A stretch of 64,000 bases of DNA from Providencia rustigianii DSM 4541 (lineage in GTDB: Bacteria > Pseudomonadota > Gammaproteobacteria > Enterobacterales > Enterobacteriaceae): the NCBI RefSeq assembly GCF_000156395.1, contig NZ_GG703817.1:829395-893394 (forward strand). Direction: 5' to 3'. Every line of letters begins with the position of its first letter. The stretch's first letter is position 1. Positions 52,472-61,567 of this stretch are shown here, piece by piece. The translations under genes were made by a program, and so were the position numbers. The notes under the pieces were generated by a model. It was not told where the DNA came from, did no database searches, and saw nothing but the letters and a program-made list of their open reading frames with translations.

Positions 52472-53956
52472 TTACTTCTGTTTATACTCAGCTTCCGCTT
52501 CTTCAAAACGAGCTTGTGCGGCTGCACTCGGTGCTTTCGTTATCAAGCTTACGACCGTAATAGCAATTGTTGCAAGGATGAAGCCAGGAATAATTTCATA
52601 CAAATCAAACCATTTATATTTCATCCACACTAAAACGGTTACCGCACCGACGATCATTCCGGCCAGCGCACCCCAGCGAGTCATTCGCTTCCATGTTACC
52701 GACATCAAAACAACGGGACCAAATGCGGCTCCGAATCCGGCCCACGCATTACTCACCAAACTTAATACTTTATTATTTGGATCTTGTGCAATATAGATGG
52801 CGACAGCAGCCACTAATAACACCATCCCGCGACCAACCCATACTAACTCTTTTTGGCTAGCGGACTTACGGAAGAATGGTTTATATAAGTCCTCAGTCAA
52901 AGCACTTGCACAAACTAGTAGCTGACAACTCAACGTACTCATGACGGCAGCTAAAATCGCAGAAAGTAAAATTCCAGCAATCCATGGGTTAAATAAAAGA
53001 CCCGCTAATTCCATGAAAATTCGCTCGTTATTTTTCATAACAGAACCCGCGAGCTGAGGGTTATTTTCAAAATAAGCGATACCAAAAAAGCCTACTGCAA
53101 TCGTTCCACATAGACACAGCGCCATCCATGTCATGCTAATACGTCTTGCTGAACGGATCGTACGGTGAGAATCAGCGGCCATAAAGCGAGCTAAAATATG
53201 TGGCTGCCCAAAATAACCTAATCCCCATCCAAGTAAAGAAAGGATGGCAACAAAATTCATCCCTTTAAACATATCGAGATATTCAGGATTTTTAGCTTTA
53301 ATCACTGCAATCGAGGTATCAAGCCCCCCCATAGACAGAATCACGACAACGGGAGTTAAAATCAGAGCAAAAATCATCAATGAAGCCTGCACTGTATCTG
53401 TCCAACTGACGGCAAGAAAGCCACCGAGGAAAGTATACGCGATAGTGGCTAATGCCCCCAACCACAGTGCTTTTTCATAGCTAATGTTAAAGGTGCTTTC
53501 AAATAATAATCCGCCAGCGACCACACCTGAAGCACAATAAATGGTGAAGAAAACTAAAATAACCACCGCTGAAATAATGCGTAGAATCTTACTGTTATCT
53601 TCAAAACGGCTCGTGAAATAATCCGGTAATGTTAGCGCATTATTGTTTTTTTCTGTTTGTACCCGTAAACGACCGGCAACAATCAACCAATTAAGATATG
53701 CGCCTAAGCACAAACCAATCGCAATCCAACTTTCTGAGATCCCTAAAAGAAAAATTGCGCCCGGTAAGCCCATTAAAAGCCAACCACTCATGTCAGAAGC
53801 GCCCGCAGATAATGCGGTAACTACACTGCCTAAACTTCGCCCCCCTAAGATATAATCATCAAAGTTTTTCGTTGAACGATAGGCTAAGTAGCCAATTAAT
53901 AACATGCCGGTAATGTATACGATGAACATAATGATCATCGGAGTGCTTACAGTCAT
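52472..53956 (-). CDS. putP: PutP, sodium/proline symporter
   Basis: A 494-residue sodium:solute symporter (SSF) family protein with about 13 membrane helices. Conserved blocks include SAGASDMSGWLLMGLPGAIF (sodium and proline site near residues 50-70), FLGGFLAVSWTDTVQASLMI and LGWGLGYFGQPHILARFMAA. It takes up proline for use by PutA. It is divergent from putA over a shared 0.5 kb control region. Confidence 0.96.
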   Translation of the reverse strand: MTVSTPMIIMFIVYITGMLLIGYLAYRSTKNFDDYILGGRSLGSVVTALSAGASDMSGWLLMGLPGAIFLLGISESWIAIGLCLGAYLNWLIVAGRLRVQTEKNNNALTLPDYFTSRFEDNSKILRIISAVVILVFFTIYCASGVVAGGLLFESTFNISYEKALWLGALATIAYTFLGGFLAVSWTDTVQASLMIFALILTPVVVILSMGGLDTSIAVIKAKNPEYLDMFKGMNFVAILSLLGWGLGYFGQPHILARFMAADSHRTIRSARRISMTWMALCLCGTIAVGFFGIAYFENNPQLAGSVMKNNERIFMELAGLLFNPWIAGILLSAILAAVMSTLSCQLLVCASALTEDLYKPFFRKSASQKELVWVGRGMVLLVAAVAIYIAQDPNNKVLSLVSNAWAGFGAAFGPVVLMSVTWKRMTRWGALAGMIVGAVTVLVWMKYKWFDLYEIIPGFILATIAITVVSLITKAPSAAAQARFEEAEAEYKQK

Positions 53957-54449
53957 CCGTCGTCTCCATAGTACGTCTTAATTTTTAGTTATCTTTATAA
54001 TTTTCTCTGATAACTTTCTGGTCTTAGGTGCTGCACTTAGTTGCACAAATTCAATTAATTGTGGCGCACACCCTGTAATATTGTGATTGTTTGCGTTGCA
54101 ATAACTAAATAACCTTGCCACATCATGCTAGACAGACTCAGTTAAATTTAACAAGAAATTAACTATTTTTTATTCAATAAATAGAAGCCACATCACAAAT
54201 GTTAAACTTTTAAGTTAAATATTCAATTAACTGATTAACTTCCAACATATTAAAGATTAAATACATCCCAATGATATATAAAGAAATTAATATATCCCCA
54301 TTCCTCTTCGCTATTAATCCATCATAAAAACAAGCGTTGTTTCACATATTTTTCACATAGCACGCCAACAATGTTGCACAAAGTTGCAACATCATCATAA
54401 TGGTGTGTAACTATTGATATTTAACATCAGTGAAACGGAAGGAATTAAG
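53957..54449. promoter_or_regulatory. put control region with PutA operator motifs
   Basis: The 493-base gap between putP and putA contains GTTGCA, the core motif bound by the PutA ribbon-helix-helix domain, at 54040-54045, 54095-54100, 54373-54378 and 54383-54388. The last is part of the palindrome GTTGCAAC. One pair lies near putP and one near putA, as expected for repression of both genes when proline is absent. Confidence 0.75.
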
Positions 54450-57400
54450 ATGAGTAGCACAACAACTATGGGTGTGAGACTTGATGAAGAAACTCGCGAC
54501 CGCATTAAAGCAGCCGCTCAACGTCTTGATCGCACATCGCATTGGCTTATTAAACAAGCTATTTATAATTATTTAGAGCAACTCGATAACGACCAAATTA
54601 TACCTGAATTATCAACAGTTTTGGATACAAAAGATAGCCAATCTGCTGATGAAATTTCGCAAAGTGAATCCAGTTTTCAGCCATTCCTTGAGTTCGCAGA
54701 GCATATTTTGCCTCAGTCAGTGAAACGCTCGGCAATTACCTCTGCCTATCGCACCCCTGAAACTCAAGCGGTACCGATGTTATTGCAACAAGCGGAATTA
54801 CCGCCAGAGCAAGCAGAAGCAGCCCATAAGCTGGCTTATTCTATCGCTGAGAAATTACGCAATCAAAAAAATGGAATTGGGCGTTCTGGCTTAGTTCAAG
54901 GGTTATTACAAGAGTTCTCACTGTCATCTCAAGAAGGTGTGGCGCTGATGTGCCTCGCCGAAGCGTTATTACGTATCCCTGACAAAGCCACGCGTGATGC
55001 CTTAATTCGCGATAAAATCAGTACGGGTAACTGGCAATCCCACGTTGGTCAAAGCAGCTCTATGTTTGTGAATGCTGCAACTTGGGGGCTATTATTTACC
55101 GGTAAATTGGTTTCTACCCACAATGAAGCCAAGTTATCAACCTCGTTAAATCGCATCATTAGTAAAAGTGGTGAGCCGCTGGTGCGTAAAGGGGTTGATA
55201 TGGCAATGCGCCTGATGGGCGAACAATTTGTTACGGGTGAAACCATCGCCCAAGCTCTCGCCAATGCGCGTAAATTAGAAGATAAAGGATTCCGTTATTC
55301 CTATGACATGCTCGGCGAAGCGGCCTTGACTGAAAAAGATGCCCAAGATTATATGGTGTCTTACCAGCAAGCCATCCACGCCATAGGCAAAGCTTCTAAC
55401 GGCCGCGGAATTTATGAAGGCCCAGGAATTTCAATTAAATTATCGGCACTACATCCTCGTTACAGCCGAGCGCAATATTCCCGTGTGATGGATGAACTCT
55501 ACCCACGCTTGCTCTCATTAGTTTTACAAGCTCACCAATATGATATTGGAATTAATATTGATGCAGAAGAAGCCGACCGTTTAGAAATCTCTTTAGATCT
55601 ACTAGAAAAACTGTGTTTTGAACCTAAATTAGCAGGCTGGAACGGAATTGGCTTTGTAATTCAGGCTTACCAAAAACGCTGTCCATTTGTTATCGACTCG
55701 ATTATTAACTTAGCTGAGCGTAGCCAACGCCGACTGATGATCCGTTTAGTAAAAGGCGCTTATTGGGATAGTGAGATTAAACGTGCTCAGGTTGACGGCC
55801 TTGAAGGCTACCCTGTTTATACACGCAAGGTTTATACCGACGTCTCTTACCTAGCTTGTGCTCGCAAATTACTTTCTGTCCCTAATTTAATTTACCCACA
55901 ATTTGCGACCCACAATGCGCACACTCTCTCTGCGATCTACCAATTAGCAGGTAAAAACTACTATCCAGGTCAATATGAGTTCCAATGTTTACATGGAATG
56001 GGCGAACCGCTGTATGAACAAGTGGTTGGAAAAGTCGCTGATGGCAAACTCAACCGCCCTTGCCGCATTTATGCACCAGTGGGAACCCATGAAACCCTGC
56101 TAGCTTACTTAGTGCGTCGACTCTTAGAAAATGGGGCTAATACCTCTTTTGTAAACCGAATTGCGGATGCCACAATTCCTTTAGATGAATTGGTTGCCGA
56201 CCCAGTCAAAGATGTCCGTGAGCTTTCAAAAGTGGAAGGACAAATTGGTTTACCACATCCCAAAATTCCATTACCACGAGATTTGTACGGTTCTCGACGC
56301 GTCAACTCCATGGGGCTTGATTTGTCCAATGAGCATCGCCTAGCCTCTTTGTCGAGTGCCCTACTTAATTCGGCAGCACAAGATAAAACAGCAGAACCGC
56401 TACTCGGCGGTAACTTCACGAGTGAGCAACCGCTTCCAGATGCAATATCTGTAATTAACCCGGCATGTTCTCGCGATATTGTAGGTAAAGTACGAGAAGC
56501 AACAGAACAAGAAGCTGAGCATGCGTTGAATATGGCAACCGATGCTGGTGCAATTTGGTTTGCTACACCGCCGTCGGAACGTGCAGCTATTTTATTACGT
56601 GCAGCTGACATCATGGAGCAACAATTACAACCTTTATTAGATGTTCTCGTCCGTGAAGCAGGTAAGACTTATGCCAATGCCATTGCCGAAGTCAGAGAGG
56701 CTGTTGATTTCTTAAATTACTACGCAACACAAGTCCGCGAAGATTTCGATAATAATACCCATCGTCCCCTTGGTCCGGTTGTATGTATTAGCCCTTGGAA
56801 CTTCCCTCTGGCCATTTTCTCAGGACAGATTGCGGCTGCACTGGCGGCAGGTAATACGGTCTTAGCTAAACCCGCAGAGCAAACACCACTGATTGGTGCA
56901 ATTGCTGTCGCTATCATGCACCAAGCGGGGATCCCTCGAGAAGTTTTACAGTTTTTGCCGGGCAAAGGGGAAACTATCGGAGCAAAATTAGTCGGTGATC
57001 AGCGTGTTCGTGGGGTTATGTTCACGGGGTCAACGGAAGTTGCTGGTTTACTTCAACGTAATATTGCTGGGCGCTTAGATGCCCAAGGTCGCCCTACTCC
57101 ATTAATTGCAGAGACGGGTGGCTTAAACGCCATGATCGTCGATTCTTCTGCATTAACAGAACAAGTCGTTACTGATGTTGTGGCTTCTGCATTTGATAGT
57201 GCTGGACAACGTTGTTCTGCCTTACGCATTTTATGCGTCCAAGAAGATGTTGCAGAACGTACCATTCGTATGCTTAAAGGTGCGATGGAAGAGTGTCGTA
57301 TGGGCAATCCAGAGCATATTTTTACGGATATTGGTCCGGTCATTGATAGTGAAGCGAAAGAAAATATCGAGCAACACATCCAACAAATGCGCAGCAAAGG

Positions 57401-58433
57401 CAAGATGGTATTCCAAGCGGCGTTTGATAATAGCCAAGATCAGCAAGAGCAAGCTGAAGGAACCTATGTCAAGCCAACCCTAATTGAACTCGATAATATT
57501 GGCGAGTTAAAAAAAGAAATTTTTGGTCCTGTTCTGCATGTGGTTCGCTTTAAAAGAGATGAGCTAGGGCAGCTCGTTGATCAAATCAATGAAGCGGGCT
57601 ATGGATTAACATTGGGTGTACATACTCGTATTGATGAAACCATCAATAAAGTCGTCGCTAAAGCCAAAGTAGGCAACCTGTATGTTAACCGTAATATGGT
57701 GGGTGCTGTTGTTGGTGTACAACCTTTTGGTGGTGAAGGCCTTTCTGGTACGGGACCCAAAGCGGGAGGCCCTCTATATTTATACCGTTTACTGAGTGAA
57801 CGTCCAGAAAATGCCATCTGCAAAACACTAGAGCAACAAGATAATCATCTACCAATGGATGCGAGTGCTCGAACTGAGTTATTAGCACCATTTGAAGCAT
57901 TCTCCGAATGGGTACAAAAACAGCAAATTGGGATTGATCAAGCTATCATTGAGCAATTTGCACGTTTAACTCAAGCTGGGACATCCCGCCTGTTACCGGG
58001 ACCTACGGGAGAAAGGAACACTTATACCTTACGTCCTCGAGGCACCATATTATGCCTCAGTGATAACGAGCGAGATTGTTTAATTCAGCTTGCTGCTGTT
58101 CTTGCCAGTGGGTGCCAGACTCTGTGGTCTGATAGTGAATTACACCAAAAACTATTTAAGTCGCTGCCAGAAAAGGTTCGTAAAACTATCGCTTTCACAA
58201 AAGATTGGCAAAATTATGTTGAATCCATCGAGGGCGTTATTTACCACGGTGATTGTGATCAACTTAAACACGTCTGTGAAACTATCGCTAAGCGGAAAGG
58301 ACCAATTATTTCCGTACAAGGCTTCGAACGCGGTGAAACAAACTTACTGATTGAGCGTTTAGTTCATGAACGCTCGCTGAGCGTAAATACCGCTGCGGCG
58401 GGAGGTAATGCAAGCCTGATGACTATCGGATAA
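54450..58433 (+). CDS. putA: PutA, trifunctional proline catabolism enzyme and repressor
   Basis: A 1327-residue protein (E. coli 1320). The N-terminal ribbon-helix-helix (TTTMGVRLDEETRDRIKAAA, about 1-50) binds the put operators. The FAD-dependent proline dehydrogenase barrel follows (about 260-620: GPGISIKLSALHPRYSRAQ, RLMIRLVKGAYWDSEIKRAQ). The P5C dehydrogenase (about 650-1130) has PWNFPLAIFSGQIAAALAAG, glutamate in IAETGG and the catalytic cysteine in GQRCSALR. A C-terminal domain ends NTAAAGGNASLMTIG. It oxidises proline to glutamate at the inner membrane. Start chosen at ATG 54450 behind GGAAGGAATTAAG; an upstream frame extension of 12 codons is unlikely. Confidence 0.97.
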   Translation: MSSTTTMGVRLDEETRDRIKAAAQRLDRTSHWLIKQAIYNYLEQLDNDQIIPELSTVLDTKDSQSADEISQSESSFQPFLEFAEHILPQSVKRSAITSAYRTPETQAVPMLLQQAELPPEQAEAAHKLAYSIAEKLRNQKNGIGRSGLVQGLLQEFSLSSQEGVALMCLAEALLRIPDKATRDALIRDKISTGNWQSHVGQSSSMFVNAATWGLLFTGKLVSTHNEAKLSTSLNRIISKSGEPLVRKGVDMAMRLMGEQFVTGETIAQALANARKLEDKGFRYSYDMLGEAALTEKDAQDYMVSYQQAIHAIGKASNGRGIYEGPGISIKLSALHPRYSRAQYSRVMDELYPRLLSLVLQAHQYDIGINIDAEEADRLEISLDLLEKLCFEPKLAGWNGIGFVIQAYQKRCPFVIDSIINLAERSQRRLMIRLVKGAYWDSEIKRAQVDGLEGYPVYTRKVYTDVSYLACARKLLSVPNLIYPQFATHNAHTLSAIYQLAGKNYYPGQYEFQCLHGMGEPLYEQVVGKVADGKLNRPCRIYAPVGTHETLLAYLVRRLLENGANTSFVNRIADATIPLDELVADPVKDVRELSKVEGQIGLPHPKIPLPRDLYGSRRVNSMGLDLSNEHRLASLSSALLNSAAQDKTAEPLLGGNFTSEQPLPDAISVINPACSRDIVGKVREATEQEAEHALNMATDAGAIWFATPPSERAAILLRAADIMEQQLQPLLDVLVREAGKTYANAIAEVREAVDFLNYYATQVREDFDNNTHRPLGPVVCISPWNFPLAIFSGQIAAALAAGNTVLAKPAEQTPLIGAIAVAIMHQAGIPREVLQFLPGKGETIGAKLVGDQRVRGVMFTGSTEVAGLLQRNIAGRLDAQGRPTPLIAETGGLNAMIVDSSALTEQVVTDVVASAFDSAGQRCSALRILCVQEDVAERTIRMLKGAMEECRMGNPEHIFTDIGPVIDSEAKENIEQHIQQMRSKGKMVFQAAFDNSQDQQEQAEGTYVKPTLIELDNIGELKKEIFGPVLHVVRFKRDELGQLVDQINEAGYGLTLGVHTRIDETINKVVAKAKVGNLYVNRNMVGAVVGVQPFGGEGLSGTGPKAGGPLYLYRLLSERPENAICKTLEQQDNHLPMDASARTELLAPFEAFSEWVQKQQIGIDQAIIEQFARLTQAGTSRLLPGPTGERNTYTLRPRGTILCLSDNERDCLIQLAAVLASGCQTLWSDSELHQKLFKSLPEKVRKTIAFTKDWQNYVESIEGVIYHGDCDQLKHVCETIAKRKGPIISVQGFERGETNLLIERLVHERSLSVNTAAAGGNASLMTIG

Positions 58434-58440
58434 AATGCAA

Positions 58441-58480
58441 AAAAGTCTGAGCTCAAGCTACCTTTGGGCTCAGACTTTTA
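58441..58480 (+). terminator. putA terminator
   Basis: AAAAGTCTGAGC (58441-58452) pairs with GCTCAGACTTTT (58468-58479) eight bases after the putA stop; the A and T runs make it usable on both strands. Confidence 0.88.
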
Positions 58481-58692
58481 TTACATCTTTTCATTTTATG
58501 CTGCCATATTCCTTTTATTTATCTGCTTACCACTCAATTCACTACTATTTTTATTTTTCTATTTTTTATTATCTATAAAATTAATTTACTTACTTTATTT
58601 AATACTATTTAAGTATTTTTTATTCATCTATAACAGTTGAATAAAATTAAATCTATAATTGTATAATTTATATCTAATATACTTTATTCGCT
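58481..58692. other. AT-rich gap after putA
   Basis: No gene or clear motif is seen between the putA terminator and the fliZ terminator. Confidence 0.6.
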
Positions 58693-58724
58693 ACAAAAAA
58701 TAACAGGTGCCTATTTGGGCACCT
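58693..58724 (-). terminator. fliZ terminator
   Basis: On the minus strand AGGTGCC, a 6-base loop and GGCACCT are followed by GTTATTTTTTG, 66 bases after the fliZ stop. Confidence 0.75.
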
Positions 58725-58789
58725 ATTTCATTATCATCTGATTTAAACGTGTACGTATAAATAACTACACTTAATCGTCTTAGCTATTA

Positions 58790-59302
58790 TTAGTTACTTG
58801 CAGACTGCCAGCTTAAGTATTGTTCATACTTACGCAGTGCAATATTGTAATTGCTAAATGCAGAATCAGTCATTTTATCACTTAACTGTTCTTGTACTTT
58901 ACTTGCAGTAAAACCTTTCATAGAAAAGTTAGATGAAGAGAGTAGTTCATCTAAGCGGCGCAGGCGAACAACATACTCGCGAACAGTGCTATGACTCATC
59001 TCGGTTTGCAAGAATAGATACTGTTTGAAAGACATAATGTCGAAATAATCAGTATTGCTATTACAGTAAATTTCACTACAAAAACGGCAAAGTGCCGTAA
59101 ATTTACCTTGTAGTTCATTCCATGTTGACTCATCAACCAATTCCGTCATTTCAGCAATAGCTTCTTTATTCAAGATAGCATCGTTGAAAACTAAAGAGAT
59201 TCGGTCCAGAGTTTTATTACAATGAGCACAATGCGTTTGGCTGTGTTTAAAATCTTTAATATAACGACTCAACGGCCGTTTCTTTACAATAGAAGCAGAC
59301 AT
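58790..59302 (-). CDS. fliZ: FliZ-like flagellar regulator, isolated from fliA
   Basis: A 170-residue homologue of E. coli FliZ: KKRPLSRYIKDFKHSQTHCA with CAHC, LCRFCSEIYC, then FFDI-like YFDIMSFKQYLFLQTEMSHS and TVREYVVRLRRLDELL, and the NYNIALRKYEQYL ending. The region from about 80 on resembles the DNA-binding core of tyrosine recombinases without the catalytic residues. In E. coli FliZ antagonises sigma-S-dependent genes and supports flagellar expression; elsewhere it enhances FlhDC activity. Usually it follows fliA; here it stands alone with 1 kb of non-coding DNA upstream. Confidence 0.9.
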   Translation of the reverse strand: MSASIVKKRPLSRYIKDFKHSQTHCAHCNKTLDRISLVFNDAILNKEAIAEMTELVDESTWNELQGKFTALCRFCSEIYCNSNTDYFDIMSFKQYLFLQTEMSHSTVREYVVRLRRLDELLSSSNFSMKGFTASKVQEQLSDKMTDSAFSNYNIALRKYEQYLSWQSASN

Positions 59303-60324
59303 AATGGTAAAGCCCTGTGTGTAATTATAAAAATAAAAAGTAACAAGATAACTCAGGTTACATACATATCATGCCCATAGCATTATTGGTTTCTAGCTAT
59401 GTTGCATATCAAGATACGAGTAATACCCATATCTCCTTTCCTTACTTTCCGTTTAGGAGGTTAATCCATCTAGGAATGTCGTGTAAGAAAATTTATTTCC
59501 CTTTGTACGAAGCATTCTAACCTGTCTAAAACACTTTGGCGAATTTCTATGAAGAGTAATTTTTAGGGTAAATTTAGCATAGCGTCAACCTGATTAACCT
59601 AATTATTGTTAACTATAAAAGCAACTTTTTGTGGTCGAAAAACTAAATATATTACCCATGAAAGACTTAGAAGCAGAGACTTTACCTGATAACCCCTCTT
59701 TCATACAAAGGAAATTTAATTTAAAAATCAATATTATATAGATAAAAAGGTTTTATTGATAAATTTGTGACATGCCTCACCTTTCAATTCTATAATCGCA
59801 GTTTAAATGTACAGCCATTAATTCTACAAATATCTGATAAGCTAGTTTTATAATTGAGGTGTAAATTATTTTTTACAATGTCCGCTATTTTTAATTATTT
59901 ACGTTGTATATGAAAAAAAGTTATTAACATCATTAGAAAAGTTATAACAATCTCTATCTTTGAATCTTCCATTAAAAAATTAGTCACTTTTACCTAACAT
60001 AAGTATCCATAATGGCGTACTCAGTATGTAGCATTTTATGCTGCACCCTGGTTAGATTTGTATCATTATCATTCAAAGGAATATGATTATTTACTTATTA
60101 TTATTGCGATAAATATCTATTTTTATCCCCCTCATTTATTTTTTAGTATTAAATCAATTAATCTTATTCGGATTACCCATTATCTGAAGTGACATCCCCA
60201 TTTAATAAGTAACCATATGAATTATTTGAATATTATACTTTTAGGATTTGTTACGTTTGATAATAAAATCTTCTCTTATATACTTAATTAGCTATATAAA
60301 TAAAATATTCTATTAAGGTTAATT
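59303..60324. other. 1-kb AT-rich gap upstream of fliZ
   Basis: No convincing gene. It must contain the fliZ promoter (minus) and that of the lipoprotein gene (plus). A 27-codon frame near 59658 (MKDLEAETLPDN...) is too short to judge. No tRNA or known small RNA was recognised. Confidence 0.6.
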
Positions 60325-60636
60325 ATGAAAAAAATAATTTTAGCTTGTGGTATGGGTCTATTGGCATTAACAATCACTGCATGTTCAGAAGAAGATAAAA
60401 AAGGTCAAGTTGCCGGTGCAACTGAAACCTGTAATGCTTACTTCGCTGAAGTTGATAGCTTAATTTCTAAAGCATCTGAAAACCCACAAGCCAAAGCGCA
60501 GTTAGATGCGATGAAAGGCCAGTTGGAAGAAGGAAAAAAACAAGTTGCAGCTTTACCTAAAGAGCAACAAGACCAAGCTTGCCAGCAAGGCATCGATGCA
60601 ATGAAACAAATGAAAACAGCGATGGGCCTGCAATAA
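60325..60636 (+). CDS. Small lipoprotein, DUF5339-like
   Basis: A 103-residue protein with a lipoprotein signal (MKKIILACGMGLLALTITAC; lipobox ITA-C at residue 20). The mature part is acidic and helical with two cysteines (ETCNAYFAEVDSLISKASEN and QDQACQQGIDAMKQM) that may form a disulphide. It resembles the DUF5339 lipoproteins of Providencia and relatives. Function unknown. It is monocistronic, closed by a terminator. Confidence 0.8.
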   Translation: MKKIILACGMGLLALTITACSEEDKKGQVAGATETCNAYFAEVDSLISKASENPQAKAQLDAMKGQLEEGKKQVAALPKEQQDQACQQGIDAMKQMKTAMGLQ

Positions 60637-60656
60637 TAGCCCCTTTTCTGTGATCT

Positions 60657-60684
60657 AAAAAGAGCCATTTATGGCTCTTTTTTT
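60657..60684 (+). terminator. Terminator of the lipoprotein gene
   Basis: AAAAAGAGCC-ATTTAT-GGCTCTTTTT with a long T-run, 20 bases after the stop. Confidence 0.92.
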
Positions 60685-60794
60685 ATTTCTAACGTAGTTA
60701 TTTTCTTAAAATTCAATTTCCTACGTGTTTTTTGAAAGCACATTAAGTCCGTTTTTTTTATAGTCATAAAAAATACATTTAAAAAGGAAATTGA

Positions 60795-61520
60795 ATGTTT
60801 ACCTCAAGCATCAAAGCAACAAAGCCAATTCAAATAACCTCAAAAGTTGAAATAAAAAAAGAATATGGTCAACTAAGCCAAAAATTATTGAATGTTTCTA
60901 ATAAATTTATTTCATTTACCGTTAATAAACAGAGTATTTCAATAAATAAAGCAATACTTATGTCTGACGTACTGAAAGCCGTACAAAAATCAAATCCTAA
61001 AGATACTCAAGCTATCGCACACTGGAAAGAGCAAGAAAGAGTCGTACAGCTATCAGCAACATTTAACCAAGCATTTGATGCCGTAATAGACGCTTTTATT
61101 AGTTCAAACCAAGATATGAAGTTTCGATTAAGTCTTCAAGAAAAAATAAATATTTTCAATGAAATCAAAGGGAATTTACAATTTGGTGAATATCAGTTTA
61201 ACAAAAATGCGGCACAAAAATCACTCGAACATGTGCTACGTAATAATTCTCGAATAAAAGAAATAACCACCCTATTGATTCAACAGAACAAAATATCTGA
61301 CACCAAAAGTGTCAGATATGTAACTAACTATATAATCGAAGCTATCAACAACGAGTTATGCCAAACTTTATTTCCAGAACTACCATTAAGAGAAATCAGT
61401 GTTTTGGCAACAGAATTAACATCACTGCGACTATTTGACAAATCAATGGATCAGATGAAATATGACCACTGGAAAGCACACTACAAATTGCCATCCAGTG
61501 GTAAAACAATAATGCTCTAA
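60795..61520 (+). CDS. Unrecognised 241-residue protein
   Basis: A mostly helical, Lys- and Ser/Thr-rich protein. The start ATG follows AAAAAGGAAATTGA. The N-terminus (MFTSSIKATKPIQITSKVEI) is Ser/Thr/Ile-rich without a signal peptide or membrane segment; such a start is compatible with a type III secreted protein, but this is weak evidence. No motif recognised (NAILMSDVLKAVQKS, QLSATFNQAFDAVIDAFI, LRLFDKSMDQMKYDHWKAHY). More AT-rich than the core genes, flanked by terminators on both sides, so it is an independent unit, possibly acquired. Confidence 0.75.
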   Translation: MFTSSIKATKPIQITSKVEIKKEYGQLSQKLLNVSNKFISFTVNKQSISINKAILMSDVLKAVQKSNPKDTQAIAHWKEQERVVQLSATFNQAFDAVIDAFISSNQDMKFRLSLQEKINIFNEIKGNLQFGEYQFNKNAAQKSLEHVLRNNSRIKEITTLLIQQNKISDTKSVRYVTNYIIEAINNELCQTLFPELPLREISVLATELTSLRLFDKSMDQMKYDHWKAHYKLPSSGKTIML

Positions 61521-61534
61521 TCTCATCTATCAAT

Positions 61535-61564
61535 GGGGCGTTCTACATCATAACGCCCTATTTT
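61535..61564. terminator. Terminator between the unknown gene and mgtB
   Basis: GGGCGTT-CTACATCAT-AACGCCC followed by TATTTTAT. It lies between two convergent genes and can serve both. Confidence 0.8.
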
Positions 61565-61567
61565 ATA

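Noticed and set aside
56105..56614. 169-codon minus-strand ORF inside putA
   Set aside because: It is a shadow of the highly conserved PutA frame; no ribosome site and no recognisable family.
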